A stretch of DNA of 64,000 nt from Macrotrachela quadricornifera (lineage: Eukaryota; Rotifera; Eurotatoria; Philodinida; Philodinidae), in NCBI GenBank assembly GCA_022393335.1, contig JAJEKB010021303.1, positions 620,148 to 684,147 of the forward strand. Reading direction: 5' to 3'. A program made the translations under genes and the position numbers. Positions 12,430 to 24,065 of this stretch are shown piece by piece. The notes beneath the pieces are model-generated. The model was given only the letters and a program-made list of their open reading frames with translations. It had not been told where the DNA came from and made no database searches. The stretch's first letter is position 1. Every line of letters begins with the position of its first letter.

Positions 12430-12660
12430 TCATTTAGCCATACCCTGGTGAAAGGGTACGGCACGGAAACGGCCGTATACGATCAAATACGGCACATATA
12501 TGGGCTGTGTTTTGTCGGAATCCTGGTCGCCGTTTTATGGCCGTATTATAATGAGAATACGGCATATATACGATACAGAAACCGGCGGCCAGGATTCCGG
12601 CGAAATACGGCTCGGGAACAGCCGTATACGATTCGGAAACGGCAGGCCGGATTCAATCAC
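12430..12660. repeat. GC-rich palindromic island
   Basis: Much richer in G+C than its surroundings, with nested symmetry. 12514-12532 pairs with 12583-12601 as inverted 19-mers (17 of 19), and the 19-mer at 12465-12483 is repeated directly at 12614-12632 (both contain GCCGTATACGAT). The word ATACGGC recurs several times. Open frames through it are probably by-products of high G+C. It could be a miniature element core or a protein-binding cluster. Confidence 0.6.
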
Positions 12661-14150
12661 CTGGGTAGAAGAACGCATTAGAAACATTAAAGTCTTTGTG
12701 GAAATATAAACGCGTATGAATTGCGACTTTTCAAGGAGCTCTATGCACTCTCATGACGCAATATTTATTTAAAAGATCGCTTATGCAGGCAAAACGCTCG
12801 TATTCACGTAAACGATTGGATATACGTTTTATCGCTTGTCGCAGATTTTAACGAACGCTTTTAAATGTATACTACTGTAAAAAAAACTCGTTATCGTAAG
12901 CACAATATTTAACTCACATAAAATTGATGTTTTTGTTTTTCTAACGTGTTCTGATAAAAGTTTTCATTTTTTTAAAACTATTTTAGGTTTCTTGAGTAGT
13001 CTAACGGGGGAGTCATAACTTGTATTATAATTACAATTGACATAAAAAAATTATCTCCAAACATCTCGCTGTTCAGAGAGAATAACGTTGATTGGATTTT
13101 TTTAATTTAGTTTTGAAGGAATATCATCGAATTAAGTAATGTATAAAAATTCTGCTAATAATCCCTTTGGAAAGCCTTATGTTTGTATTTTTACTCTATT
13201 TATACTGCATATATAACCGATTTTTCTCTTAGTCTCGCTCTATCAATGTGTTCTATAACACTTTCTTCTGTGACATATCTCCTGTTGATGAATTCTATGT
13301 AACATTGTTTTCTGTTATCATTATCCGCACTTCCATCAGTCAAAAGTTATCGCTCCTCATTTATGACTACTTTACAGTAAAATGTGTAACTCATTCAAAA
13401 TTTATAGTTTAACCACGATAAATATTTGATTGTCTTTGACTATTTGATAAATAACATTTTGTTTTCAATTATTTTCCCGAGACTTCAAGTTCTCAAAGTT
13501 TTATTTACATTCAAACTCAAATTAGATAACTTATGAACTTCTCAAAAAGTTATCTGAAAGGTATGTATATATCAGATTCTTTTATATCAACATTCCAAAT
13601 ATGTACAAGAATATTTGATTTCATGAGATTTGATATGAACGATCTGGAAAAAATATATCTGTTAGAAAAAGGAAATGTAAATTCCCATTTCATTTTTTTA
13701 ATAAACATATGAATAAGAAGAAGTATTTCCTTTTTTAGATATATTAAATATTGAAAAGATAAAATAATGTAATTTGAAGATTAATAAGAATAGTAGAAGG
13801 TGTTAAAATTTTTTAAATATTAACCATTCTCAAGGCAACACCTAACTTTTATTGTATTGTATTTAAGAGCATTTTATAAATTTAATATATTTATTACTAT
13901 TGCAACACTTTTTCTTTATATTATATTCATTCGCTATTTTTCATAATTGGAGATTTGATTTTTAACTTTTTAATAAAACCTACAAATAATCTATTCATTT
14001 TATATAGATTAGATAAAATTGGAGTTTAATATGTGTATGATTTATCAAAGAAATAATATTAATTATCTACACAGCTAGGAAGTTCTACTACATAATTGCT
14101 TAATTATGTAAAAAACTAAAGATAAATTTATTTCTAATAATATAAAATAT
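12661..14150. other. AT-rich stretch, no gene seen
   Basis: No open frame with recognisable features. A sequence resembling the CACTGTAAAAA terminus (TACTACTGTAAAAAAAACTC) occurs near 12869-12890 with no visible partner, so it may be a lone element end. Confidence 0.4.
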
Positions 14151-14153
14151 ATT

Positions 14154-15015
14154 TTACTTACGACAAATATTCAAATCAGGGAATAATTTTTTGAAAAAAA
14201 TATTTTCTTGATTCGACAATTTGTTTAAATAACAGATATTTTTAAATGATTTTTCTCTTAATTGTTTGACAAATCCTTGAAATATTTTTGGCTCATAATC
14301 AAGAAAAACATTACTTCTATTATCAAATTTTGTTAGTTTTGCAGATGAAACAATATTATTTAAAGTAGAATTAGATATTTGATCAAATGTTTTACGTTGA
14401 TTTGTAATTATTTGACCACCAACATTAAAAGTAATAATATTATTTTCTAATGATGAAAATTGATCAAGATTTAATTTTTTAAGCATTTTTTTAAATGGTT
14501 CAATGAGCGAAGGTTGTGAAGGAGGATAAAATTTAATTATATTATTTTTATCTAATATTTGTAATTGATCAAGTAAATGACGAAAAAGAATTGGATTAAA
14601 ATCTAAAAATACATTTTCTTTTTTATCCATTGGCAATCTTTGTTCCCAATCACCATTAAACATTATTGAAAGAATTGATTTTGAAGAACGAGTAAGTGTT
14701 TCACGAGTTGTCATCATTATTTCACCACCAACATTAAGTTGAATAACATCTGTATTTTTAATACATTCTTCCAAGTCACCTTGACTTAAAAGTCGATCTT
14801 CATCGCATTTCACACGACGCTGTGGTTTTACAACTGCAACAGAATCGTCTTCATGTATTGATTCACTTCTTTTCGATTGAATAGTGATTATGGAAGTGTT
14901 GTTGTAATTTACCCATATTATAGCAAACAATATCAACTAATTTATACAATCATATTTCAAATCTATATTCTTATCAAATGATTAAAATACTTACTATACG
15001 TGGAAGAAATGACAT
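14154..15015 (-). CDS. Tandem BTB/T1 (KCTD-type) domain protein, 267 aa
   Basis: Two exons: 15015-14995 (MSFLPRI) and 14936-14154, with a 58-bp GT-AG intron (donor GTAAGT) in phase 0. The second exon carries two T1/BTB-type modules. The first, about residues 71-134, begins VIQLNVGGE and ends in a FLDFNPxLFRHLLDQL helix. The second, about 174-233, begins IITFNVGGQ and contains VFLDYEPKIFQGFVKQL. This NVGG...F.D..P..F..LL pattern is the potassium-channel tetramerisation (KCTD) signature. No membrane segments, so it is not a channel. KCTD proteins often act as Cullin-3 adaptors or oligomeric scaffolds; whether this one does is unknown. Residues 8-70 are charged and probably disordered. The final codons TGT CGT AAG TAA overlap a GTAAGT, so a further 3' exon is possible. 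Confidence 0.85.
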
Positions 15016-15654
15016 ATTTATGTTTTTCCTGAAAGGCAATATGCTATACTTCCTTTTCTTAGTATTTATAGAAGAAAAGACATGTGTTATCTCTTCTCTA
15101 TCTTAGTGGAGACTATTAATAACGCCTTAAATTATTCTTAAATATGATAAAAAGAAAGAAAATAAGACATCGACGAGAGAGAAAAAACAAGAAAAAGAAT
15201 CTTTATAATTCTTTTTCCCAAGTAATATGGTTGCCATCACAGCAAAACGTATTATCGTCTAAGAACTATTTTATTGGTGCCCATTTCGTCTTTTATGCAT
15301 ATAACGTTTCCAAACCAGATAATATCAGTGCACAGAAATATTCATTATAAAAAAATAATACAGTTATTTCTATAACAAGTAGTGCTTATCCTATGGATTC
15401 CCTGACCGTTCTTTGGAAAAAATTTAGTATAATTATCATAAAAATTAATTTCGATTTTGATTATATTATATATCACAGTCTTCTTGATCACATAAAAGTT
15501 AGGAAACAAACATCCACTCTTTAGTGATAATGGTTTTATAGAAAAATCCCTATCTGTGATTCATATATAACTAATAATTGTCATTTTAACTCATTTCTTC
15601 GTGGAATAAACCTTATTTATTGTGTCCATGTTAACCTTTTGACGTCCAGTAAGA
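15016..15654. other. AT-rich intergenic stretch
   Basis: Upstream of the BTB gene. A lysine-rich 68-codon open frame at 15144-15350 has no recognisable motif. Confidence 0.4.
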
Positions 15655-16165
15655 TATATATATTTCTCACCTCAAGAATTTTCAAATCTTCTGATTTTTG
15701 AGAATCTTGAAGATGTTTACAATAAATATTGAAAACTGGTGAAGATCTGTACAAAACTACTTGGGTGAAAGATTATATGAAAAACACTAAAAAAACACGC
15801 CGTGCCATGTTTTTTCAGCCTTCCAAAAAAGTCAATGTTCGTCAGAAATTTTGAAACTAAGATAAATACGTAGGAAAATAACATGTCTTTGGATCTTTCA
15901 GATATGATATAATTTTTTATTCGAAACCTCCTTTTTGGCTCAAAATTTTGATGATTGCTATCATCGACTGCTTGAAAAACATGCTTGTTTTCAAAAATAC
16001 AAAAAATCTTTTCCGTGTTTTCTCGGTTTATGATCTTTTGATCTTGTGACCAAGATCTCTCTGTTCAAGCTCATTCAGTATATTTAGTTCTTTTTTTTGT
16101 TGAAAAGAGCATATCAAAATGTAAAGAACTACAGTTTCTTTTTTAAATTAAGATTTATTTTTATT
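15655..16165 (-). repeat. Dispersed repeat, copy B (inverted relative to copy A)
   Basis: Reverse complement of this stretch aligns with 11814-12345 over about 500 bases with many substitutions and small gaps. Copies A and B face each other about 3.3 kb apart and flank the BTB gene. The high-coordinate end holds the GAGCATATCAAAATG motif seen at the ends of other family members. Confidence 0.6.
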
Positions 16166-16182
16166 ATTCTCTTTCTCGAAGA

Positions 16183-16760
16183 GAAGAGTCTACCAGAAAT
16201 AAATTGTTTGCTTGCTTGCTTGTATGTCCGCACTTCACTGATTGACTCAAAGATAATGCGAAAACACTAAGAATATTTTTCCTATAAAGTTTGACCAATG
16301 GTTTTTGGAATGGGAAATTCACTGGTACTATTAGTTTTTTATGATTTTGCAAAAAAACTTCTTTTATAGGAAAAAATACTTTTTTCTTTTTCTCGTACAG
16401 AAGAGTCTTGCAATCATAAATTTTTTGCTTGATTGCTTGTATGTCCGAAGAGAGTCAAAAGAACATAAAGGTAACCGAGGTCGAGGAACGCGAATCTGAT
16501 GCTAGGTTTTAAAAATTTTTTTATACATCAATTTTTTATACAAAGGACCACTTTTTTACAGAAAAATTTTTTCCATAAGAGTTGAACGAAGAGTAATCGA
16601 GGACGAGGAATTCAAATCTGAAGTCAGTTGCATAAAAATTTTTTGAAGACCAACTTTTTAAATGAACGACAAATTTTTAACAAAAAGCATTTGTTTTTTA
16701 TGAAGTTTGGTCAAATGCAGTTGAGGTCGAGGAACTTGAATCTGGCTTTGGTTTTCTTAA
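16183..16760 (+). repeat. Two overlapping direct-repeat systems
   Basis: A pair about 207 bases apart (near 16183-16228 and 16390-16442) shares AGAAGAGTCT and GATTGCTTGTATGTCCG-like text. Downstream, a unit of about 122 bases is present 2-3 times, marked by GAGGTCGAGGAAC..GAATCTG near 16479, 16600 and 16723. No coding capacity seen. Confidence 0.55.
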
Positions 16761-17269
16761 TTTTATAAATGAATAGCTTGAGGATAGTTTAAAAACACCA
16801 TTTCTACGAGAAAGAGTTGAGCGAGTCTTCAGACGATCGTTACTTGTAATATAATTTGTTCCGAATAGAAAATGCAATATGTATAATTACGTATGTGTAT
16901 AGTTGTTTCTTCTATGTCACATCGTCACAAACGTTGAGCATGGAAATTATCATTTTCAATTCTTATTCGTATATGAATTCGATGCTTAACAAAGTAGATG
17001 GCCGCAGTTATACGCCATGCATATTATGATTTTTGTTCTTATATCTCTGCTTGTGAATATATATGTGTATATTTGTTGTACTTCATTTGCTCATGACATG
17101 AGTAAAAAAATGACAAAATATGCTTTTTGAGGAAAAAATCGATTAATGTGATATCAGTGAAAATTCTGTCCGAAACATTGCAAATTTTTTTAAGAGAAAA
17201 AAGTGTTTTTGAAACCTTGCCGCTATCGTGACCACTTTGCGGCAGCGACAGCGCCGCGATGGACATCTC

Positions 17270-17313
17270 TCATTCACACTAATTTCAGCAAAAAGTGTAA
17301 CTTTAGCAAGACA
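17270..17313 (+). repeat. Collapsed relative of the 24-kb palindrome-array element
   Basis: TCATTCACACTAA..TTCAGC followed directly by GTGTAACTTTAGCA..GACATA. These two pieces correspond to the two sides of the palindrome cluster in 24546-24712, with the roughly 120 bases of palindromes missing. Confidence 0.4.
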
Positions 17314-17555
17314 TAGGACGAGAAAATAAGGGAGCCCGGAAAAAAGAGAGAATTGATTTCAGTGGCTTTAATTGATAGAAAAAAAGAGAAATAAGCCCAG
17401 TTATTTAGATTTGTTAAAACAGAAAAGAAAAACGAGAGGGAGAAGAAAATAAAGAGAACCACGTATTTATATATATATACGTGTGTTGGAAATAACCGAA
17501 CGATGTAAATAAGCACATAAAGGGAAACATCCAAGATCTAACTGAGAATATCATA

Positions 17556-17825
17556 CGCTCTAAAAAATATAGGAGCTTTCTCGTACCCCCAAAAAAGGTT
17601 CGGCAGATGTGAAAAAGATTGGAAATATGTTGAAAGTTTGAAAAAACGAACAAAAAAATCTACAGAACCTTTAAAAGATCTTTCCCTGGATACACGGGAA
17701 GATCCTTTAAAGGTTTTGTAGATTTTTTTATTCGTTTTTTCAAACTTTCAACATATTTCCAATCTTTTTCATATCTGTCGAACCTTTCTCGAAGGTTCGG
17801 TAAACCTCCTATTTTTTTTAGAGTG
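17556..17825. mobile_element. 270-bp TA-flanked hairpin element
   Basis: Arms of about 130 bases (17556-17686 and 17696-17825) are near-perfect inverted copies, leaving a loop of about nine bases. The termini read CGCTCTAAAAAATATAGG and, on the other strand, CACTCTAAAAAAAATAGG, flanked by TA at 17554-17555 and 17826-17827. This is the architecture of a miniature inverted-repeat element of Tc1/mariner type. If transcribed, the RNA would fold into one long hairpin and could feed small-RNA pathways. Confidence 0.75.
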
Positions 17826-17945
17826 TAGGGAAAATTCCTATCAAATGAATTGGAGAATTCTCACATCAACAATAAAGAAGCGAGTATATAGGAAATGCGT
17901 ATATATATGGGAAGATTTGCGGAATTAATGTTTATATTTTTTTCT

Positions 17946-19668
17946 ACAAGTTATATCTCGAAGATTATGGCGTGAATGTTCTACATGTACTACTCAAAAT
18001 AATCTAAAAGCTTTTGTTCGAGAAAAAAATGTTTGTACACATTGTACTGAAGAATATACAAGTTCTGTATCTATAACATGTAAATGTTCAGAATATAGAA
18101 AATATTCACAATGTCGTTATCAATTGAAAGTCAAGCAGGTAGATGGTAAGTTTTACAAATATAATATTGTTGAGCTCCTATCTTTGAGCTATTTTTAACT
18201 CATTGGTTAGGTAAAATTTACAGTTTTTGAATCCGAATTACATGATCATAGTGAAAAACAAGAAAATAATCGTCTTCCATCACCAATTCGTACTGTTGTG
18301 CAAGAAATGACACATCAAGGTTTAACAGAAGGTCAAATTCGTAAAGCTGTGTCAGTATTACATCCTAGTTTAACAATTGATACAAAAATTAAAAATTTGG
18401 TACAATATACGCGTCAGCAAACACGTACAAAGATTATTTCTATTGATGATTTACAACTATCGTGTAATGGAAGAATTAATTGTCCAGCATCTGATCAATT
18501 GCATCAGATTTTTGTCTCATTTTATGAAGTAAAAGATATTGATAATATCTTTGTGTATATTACCACTCATCAACTACCAAATATTCTTCAATACTATCTG
18601 TTGATTGTACGTACAAAGTCATATGGAATAATTTACCAATACTAATCTTTGGTGCATCAGATTATAAACGTCATTTTCATCCAGTTGGCTTATGCTTAGT
18701 ATCATCTGATGAAACTGCTTCAACGTATAAAACATTATTTCAAGGTCTTCCTACATGAGCATCTATTATTAATCAACGAATGTATTTGATATCATATGTG
18801 ATGGCTGATAGAGCTGTAGGCATTACAGGTGCAATGTCAGTTGTACCACAAAGTCGTAGATTAATGTGTTTTGCACATATGATTAGGAAATGTCGTGCAC
18901 ACAGAAAATTGATACTAAACGAACAAAAATGGTTAAATGTTGAAAAAGATATTGTTAATTTACAATTATGTTGTCAAGATAATTTGTTTAATCAAGCAGC
19001 AAGTTTGTTATTACGTAAATGGAGTCTAGACCGTCAATTACATAGATTTCGTATATATTTTGAAAGACAATGGATAAATAGTTTATCATATTGGTATGAG
19101 GGGGCGGTTTATTTAGCACCATCAACAAACAATAGTCTTGAATTTTTAAATGGAAAAATAAAATAATCATATACCATGAGAAATAAATTATCTTTGGCCA
19201 CATTTTTACAGACAGCAGAACGTATGTTAAGTGATTGGTCGACAAAGGCTGCTACAGATGGATTTGCTCATGCAATTGTTTTTGAAGTTGATTTGGAATC
19301 AAAGGCACATCAATGGTGACAGAAGGTTGATCAAAGTCAAATTATTCGATTTAGTAATACCGGTTATGTGATACCAACTACAAATTCCACAATGAATACA
19401 AATGTATGGCTTCATCAGTACAATACAATGTCATGGAATTCATATGATGAATATGTTAGCTGGTTTGATTCATGACATATAACAGATTTTTCACGTTTAA
19501 CAGCATCTTAGTATTGTACCAGTCGTTTTGGTCAAAAAGAATATTCATGTGTTCATACAATTAGTTTAATGATTATAGGGGGTTTTAAAACGGTTCCACA
19601 AATAATTAGTCAAAGAAAAGGGAAAGGTAGACCCAAAAAAGTAAAAACAGCTTTAACAAAAGATTAAG
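17946..19668 (+). pseudogene. MULE (Mutator-like) transposase relic
   Basis: Reading across breaks shows a FLYWCH/WRKY-like cysteine-rich N-terminal part (CSTC, CTHC, CKC spacing; 17946-18145), a probable 78-bp intron (18146-18223), a domain with VQEMTHQGLTEGQ, then the MULE DDE core: a DCTYKV motif near 18605, GASDYKRHFHPVGL, and the second acidic motif MADRAVGI near 18800. It continues with WYEGAVYLAPSTNNSLE and NGKIK, and finally a SWIM-type zinc finger (YSCVH near 19545) with a basic GKGRPKK tail. Breaks are a frameshift near 18595 and in-frame stops at about 18757 (TGA), 19163 (TAA), 19318 (TGA), 19473 (TGA) and 19508 (TAG). Not functional. I could not find terminal inverted repeats for it. 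Confidence 0.85.
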
Positions 19669-21533
19669 AAAACATTATTATCATTATTTTGTGCTCATTA
19701 AATTGTGTGACGTTTTTAGATACTATTATGACTTGTAAAAAATTGTTATTCAAAATAAAATATTATTCATGGTTCTTTATGATAATTGGTTTTAAAAGAA
19801 TGCTCTTGATTAAATCGATTACTTTTTTGTTTTAACAAATCTAAATAACCGGGCTCAAAACTTATTTTATCTCACGATATATATATGTTAATTTAATTTT
19901 AATGAAAAATGACTGCTTCATTGAATATTTAGAAATCGCTTAATGGATAAAAATGCATATTATAGTTATGTGTATAAATCATACAATACGGTCGTCAGTA
20001 TGAAAGCAATTAAGCATATGATAAACATATGGGCTATTTTCATTTTTTTTTCATTCATATATGACATATATAAATGAAAATTAATGACGAGCATGACCGA
20101 CAAAGTCAGCCGCTTTGTCAATAAATGATATCATATATAAGAGACTGAAATTTATCATTTATTTCAATAAGTTAAGTAAGTCTCTTAACAATAAGTTAGA
20201 TAGAATCTTTGAAAATTTTTTTCATTTTTCTTCAACTGAGTAATTTTCTTTCATATTCTACTTATTATTGATTATTAATTAAATGACTCTTTCTGTTCCA
20301 AATGTAACAGTTATTTAATTGATAATCAATAACAAATTGAATATGAAAGAAAATTATTCAATTGAATGAAAAACACCCAAAATTTAAGCATTGATATATC
20401 ATGTTTTTTGGAAATAAATACACTACTGTCACATTGGAACAGAAAGAGTAGTATATTTATTTCCACTTCAATTTTTTTCTCAAGGGTGAGTGCTGTCCGT
20501 TTGTTCTAACAACTTTTCTTTTAGCGTTGAATTAATATATGTTTTCTACATTAATTCAACCCAGAGAGATATTGCTATTGTTGAACAAAGACAACGGAAA
20601 GACCTTCGTAGCTTCTCATTTGCGAACATGAACATAAATATTAATTTTAAATTCTATAACTTAATTGTAAAGTTTAAAATAGAGTCCGCTACATAAAAAG
20701 CTTTTCAATTTTCGTCTTATTTACTGTAATTTGTAGGGCGCACTCTATATAGATCTATTCGATTTTTTTACTATGAATTTATTGTAATTTGTTGAGTTCG
20801 CTAAAGTACAAAGAAAGAGCATTTATTGTTAGCGCTTTTAATTAATTTTTGTTCGAAATTCAACTAACATATGTTGTATCATTTACAACATGGAATCTAA
20901 TATCGAATGGGCAATAATTAATTAATCCAGGTGCTTCGACATCTATTCACAATAGACAACGATATTGGAAGCGTAGTTCATTTCGATTCTATTAACACTC
21001 ATAGCGTCATTATGAATCAAATCAAACCTATATCATCATTGATACCGATACATATAAGTATCAGATTATATGCAAATATCCAAATTGTAAAGACTTCAAA
21101 CTGTAATCGACAGAATCTTTTTAGTGAGATAAACAAATATTGAATTGTTGAAATAAATCTGAATAAAACTTAGTTAAGAGTTCTTCGTCATTCTTAAGAT
21201 GTTACTTCTTTAGTATGTTCCTGCATTAACAAACCTTGCTCGTGCAATCGTAGTATCGTTACCTGAATAGCAGACAATCATTTCATTGACTTAAAATTAT
21301 TAGAAAATATTGGTCTTTATCGTAGACATAATACTTCAGTTTACTTTTACATTGTCTTACCGATGTTGGCTTTTGTGCCTCGAACAATCAGGGTCTCTCT
21401 GGTCGCGCACGCACACATGAATATAAATATACATTAATTTATTTATTTCTTTTTAATTAAAATTACACAGCAATAAAAATATAATAATCGATAGCTGAAA
21501 ATAAATAAAATTTATCAGTTCATCCCATTGATT
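19669..21533. other. AT-rich stretch with a foldback segment, no gene seen
   Basis: Contains the foldback at 20215-20450. The 68- and 70-codon open frames (20490-20696, 20931-21143) have no recognisable motif. Confidence 0.45.
20215..20450. repeat. Nested foldback segment
   Basis: 20219-20283 is complementary to about 20312-20372 (sharing TTTTCTTTCATATTC and ATTATTGATTATTAATT). The central GACTCTTTCTGTTCC (near 20284) is complementary to GGAACAGAAAGAGTAG near 20430. Flanking AAATAAATACACTACT and its complement around 20415-20462 add a second level. Probably a degraded, rearranged miniature element. Confidence 0.55.
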
Positions 21534-22447
21534 TCATGATATTTCAATATTAAATCGTTGTACTCGACTGTTACCCCACTCGACAACATAGAGATTACCT
21601 TGTCGATCAAATGACAATCCTATGGGCACACTGAGTTGATTTGCTTGTGCTCCTTCACCGTTTCCACCAATAATAACATTTCCTTGTTGTGTTCCTTTAG
21701 GCCAACGTACAATTCGATGATTTGCAGTATCAGCTACATAAACAGTACCCAATTGATCAACTAGAACTCCATTAGGATAAGACAATTGTGTCAAACTATT
21801 TCCATATTCTTGTCCACCAGCAACAATGATACCTTCTTTTGCACCTTTCATCCATTTCATCACACGGGGATTATAATAATCAGACACAAATACTGAATGT
21901 TCTCGATCGACGAATATGTAAGTGGGTGCATAGAGCTGATCAAGACGATCTCGGTTTCCATTTCCGCCTGCTACTACTATTCCTTCGGATTCATCCATTC
22001 GATATCTTCTTACTTCATCCTTGTCAAAATCAGAGACATAGAGAAATCCATTGTCATCCATTGTCAAACCCCAACAAGAGACATTCGGAATAATTATTTC
22101 TCTACTTGTTCCATTTTGACGAGGCCATCTAACTACTCTTTTATTGTCACGATCACAAATAATAAGACTATCTCTTTCTTTATCCACAATCACATCTGTT
22201 GGGTAACTCAATTGATGAGCACCATTTCCTTTTCCATGTCCACCTGCCACTATTTGTCCATTTGTTTCGCCCGATTTCCATGCTACAATACGGTCATTAT
22301 TATGATCAGCTACATAAATTGTTTGTTCATCATCCACATATAAACCGTAAGGGCTAGAGAGTGTTGGATTTTTTCCTCCTACTGTTATACCATTCTTGTT
22401 CCATTTGGCATTTGCAGGAATATCTATCAAACTGGCACGAAGAGGTA
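21534..22447 (-). CDS. NHL-repeat beta-propeller protein (3' exon), 303 aa visible
   Basis: A 914-bp exon starting after a good acceptor (TTTCTTTTAG) in phase 1, so at least one 5' exon, probably encoding a signal peptide as in the paralogue at 44130-45931, is missing from my model. It holds six NHL repeats of about 48 residues with the pattern VAGG..G...QL..P.G..VD..G.VYVAD..N.RIVRW. The clearest are YGLYVDDEQTIYVADHNND, NGVLVDQLGTVYVADTANH and IGLSFDRQGNLYVVEWGNS. Six repeats suit a closed six-bladed propeller, normally a protein- or ligand-binding platform. Repeat 3 lacks the GG linker (NVSCWGLTMDDNGFLYVSD). No C-terminal membrane anchor, ending RFNIEIS. A 189-base open frame overlapping the intron is a shadow. 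Such NHL genes are numerous in bdelloids; the ligand is unknown. Confidence 0.88.
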
Positions 22448-22449
22448 CT

Positions 22450-24060
22450 AAAAGAAAGAGAAAACATGATCATCATCAGAAGAAACCTTTCATTTTCTTT
22501 TAATTGTGAGAAAAGAAAGACTTCTATAATATTGTTTTTCATTCTGTTTGATGTGATGGAGAAGAATAGAGAAAAGTCTCAGTTGCTGTAAAGAAAAATC
22601 TTATTATAACATACTGTATGGACGTGTATATTAATGATTTATCAAATATACAGAAAATATAAATCGGAGAGAAACTTTTTCTTGATAGAAGTAGTTTAAA
22701 ATCCTCAAAAGACATATATATATATAGAACACTTTTAAACATTATGTTTTAAAATAGTGATAGAAAAAATACAGAAATTTCTTGTTCTGTAGTGGTCTTT
22801 TTTCTCTTTTCATATCCGTTGTTTTCTTGAAATCTATTTCTTTAAGTTTTATTTCATATAATTTTGGACAGTGTTTTATCAAGCGGATAGAGAAGTCTAC
22901 TCAAAAATGTTATCTCTCTTACTTTTATTCTCATTCTTAATAAAATTTATTTTCTCTGTTTCATGTAATAGCCCTAAGGAAAATCTTTCATATTTCAGTG
23001 CAAGATTCTTGAAAGATATCATCAAGATCCTGCAAGAATTCGCTATTTTTTCCTGAAGAAACGACTAAAATCCGAGAGAACCATGCAGGCAGGAAATTTG
23101 GGGATCTTGTCAAAATTTTAAAATTGGAAAAATAAAAGGTTTTTGCTCTCATCTTTTAGAATGTGATTAGAATTCCTCGAAGATTTTGTCTAGTATCATG
23201 ACAAGATCGTTGTAGAATTGAACTAGTTTTTCTTCAGGATGGTACTATGTTCCTAGCTGGATTTTCTAAATGAAATATTAGAGAAATGAACATATAGAAT
23301 ATCGATCGTCTAGACTTGCAGTTTACATACCGATCAGCTTATTCAAGCTGAGTATGTCATATTATACTATGCAGAGATGGGCAAGTACGGTCTTTTTCGA
23401 GTACTAATACGAGTACGAGTCAGAGACTGGATAGTAAGTATAATACTGCGTATTTTTGATACTTTTTACTTAAAAATTTCTAATACTAAATCCATTTTTG
23501 TAGTACAAGTAAATGTACTTGTACTGCAAGAGTGTACTTAAATACATATACAGGGTACGCATGTACTTAGGTATTCGTACTAGTACAATTATAAGTACTT
23601 CAGAACCAATATAAAGGATGAATGTATTTTATTACGTGTTAGCAATTATTAGTGTTCTTAAGTAAAACTTTTTTTTTATGTAAATACGGTTCCAAAACAG
23701 TTCCGTATATAACGTTGTGAAAGGACTAAATAATAGAATAGTAGAATAGGTTTAAATAAAGAAAAATTTTATCGGTTAGGAGAAAATTTGCTATTAACAA
23801 GCAGAAAAACTTTTCTTTCGATAAAAATAAACCAGTTCAAGATAAACTTAAACTGGGTAAGAGAAATTATTAGGCAAGTTAGCGTCCATCAGCTTCTACC
23901 AGTTAAAGAAATTTGTTAAGCTGACCGATCATCAAATTGGCCGAATCTATCGAAAAATCTTAGATCGGTTGCAATTTTGATATACATCTGTATTTGAACA
24001 GAGAAGGACTTGACAATTTCCTTGAAAGAATAGATTTCGTACCATTACCCATGGGATATC
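22450..24060. other. Intergenic stretch with a possible hAT-type end
   Basis: The expected 5' exon of the NHL gene should lie in the first part but I cannot identify it. At 23373 the sequence CAGAGATGGGCAAGTAC resembles hAT-type termini, followed by about 200 bases rich in GTACTTGTAC/AGTAC words. No matching opposite end was found. Confidence 0.35.
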
Positions 24061-24065
24061 GTTCA

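Noticed and set aside
18780..19166. 128-codon frame as an independent gene
   Set aside because: It is the middle part of the broken MULE transposase; matching parts continue in other frames on both sides.
21897..22343. 148-codon plus-strand frame
   Set aside because: Shadow of the NHL gene on the opposite strand.
22354..22542. Minus-strand frame with a hydrophobic start as the signal-peptide exon of the NHL gene
   Set aside because: It runs through the splice acceptor in a different frame from the NHL repeats, so it cannot encode the N-terminus as read.
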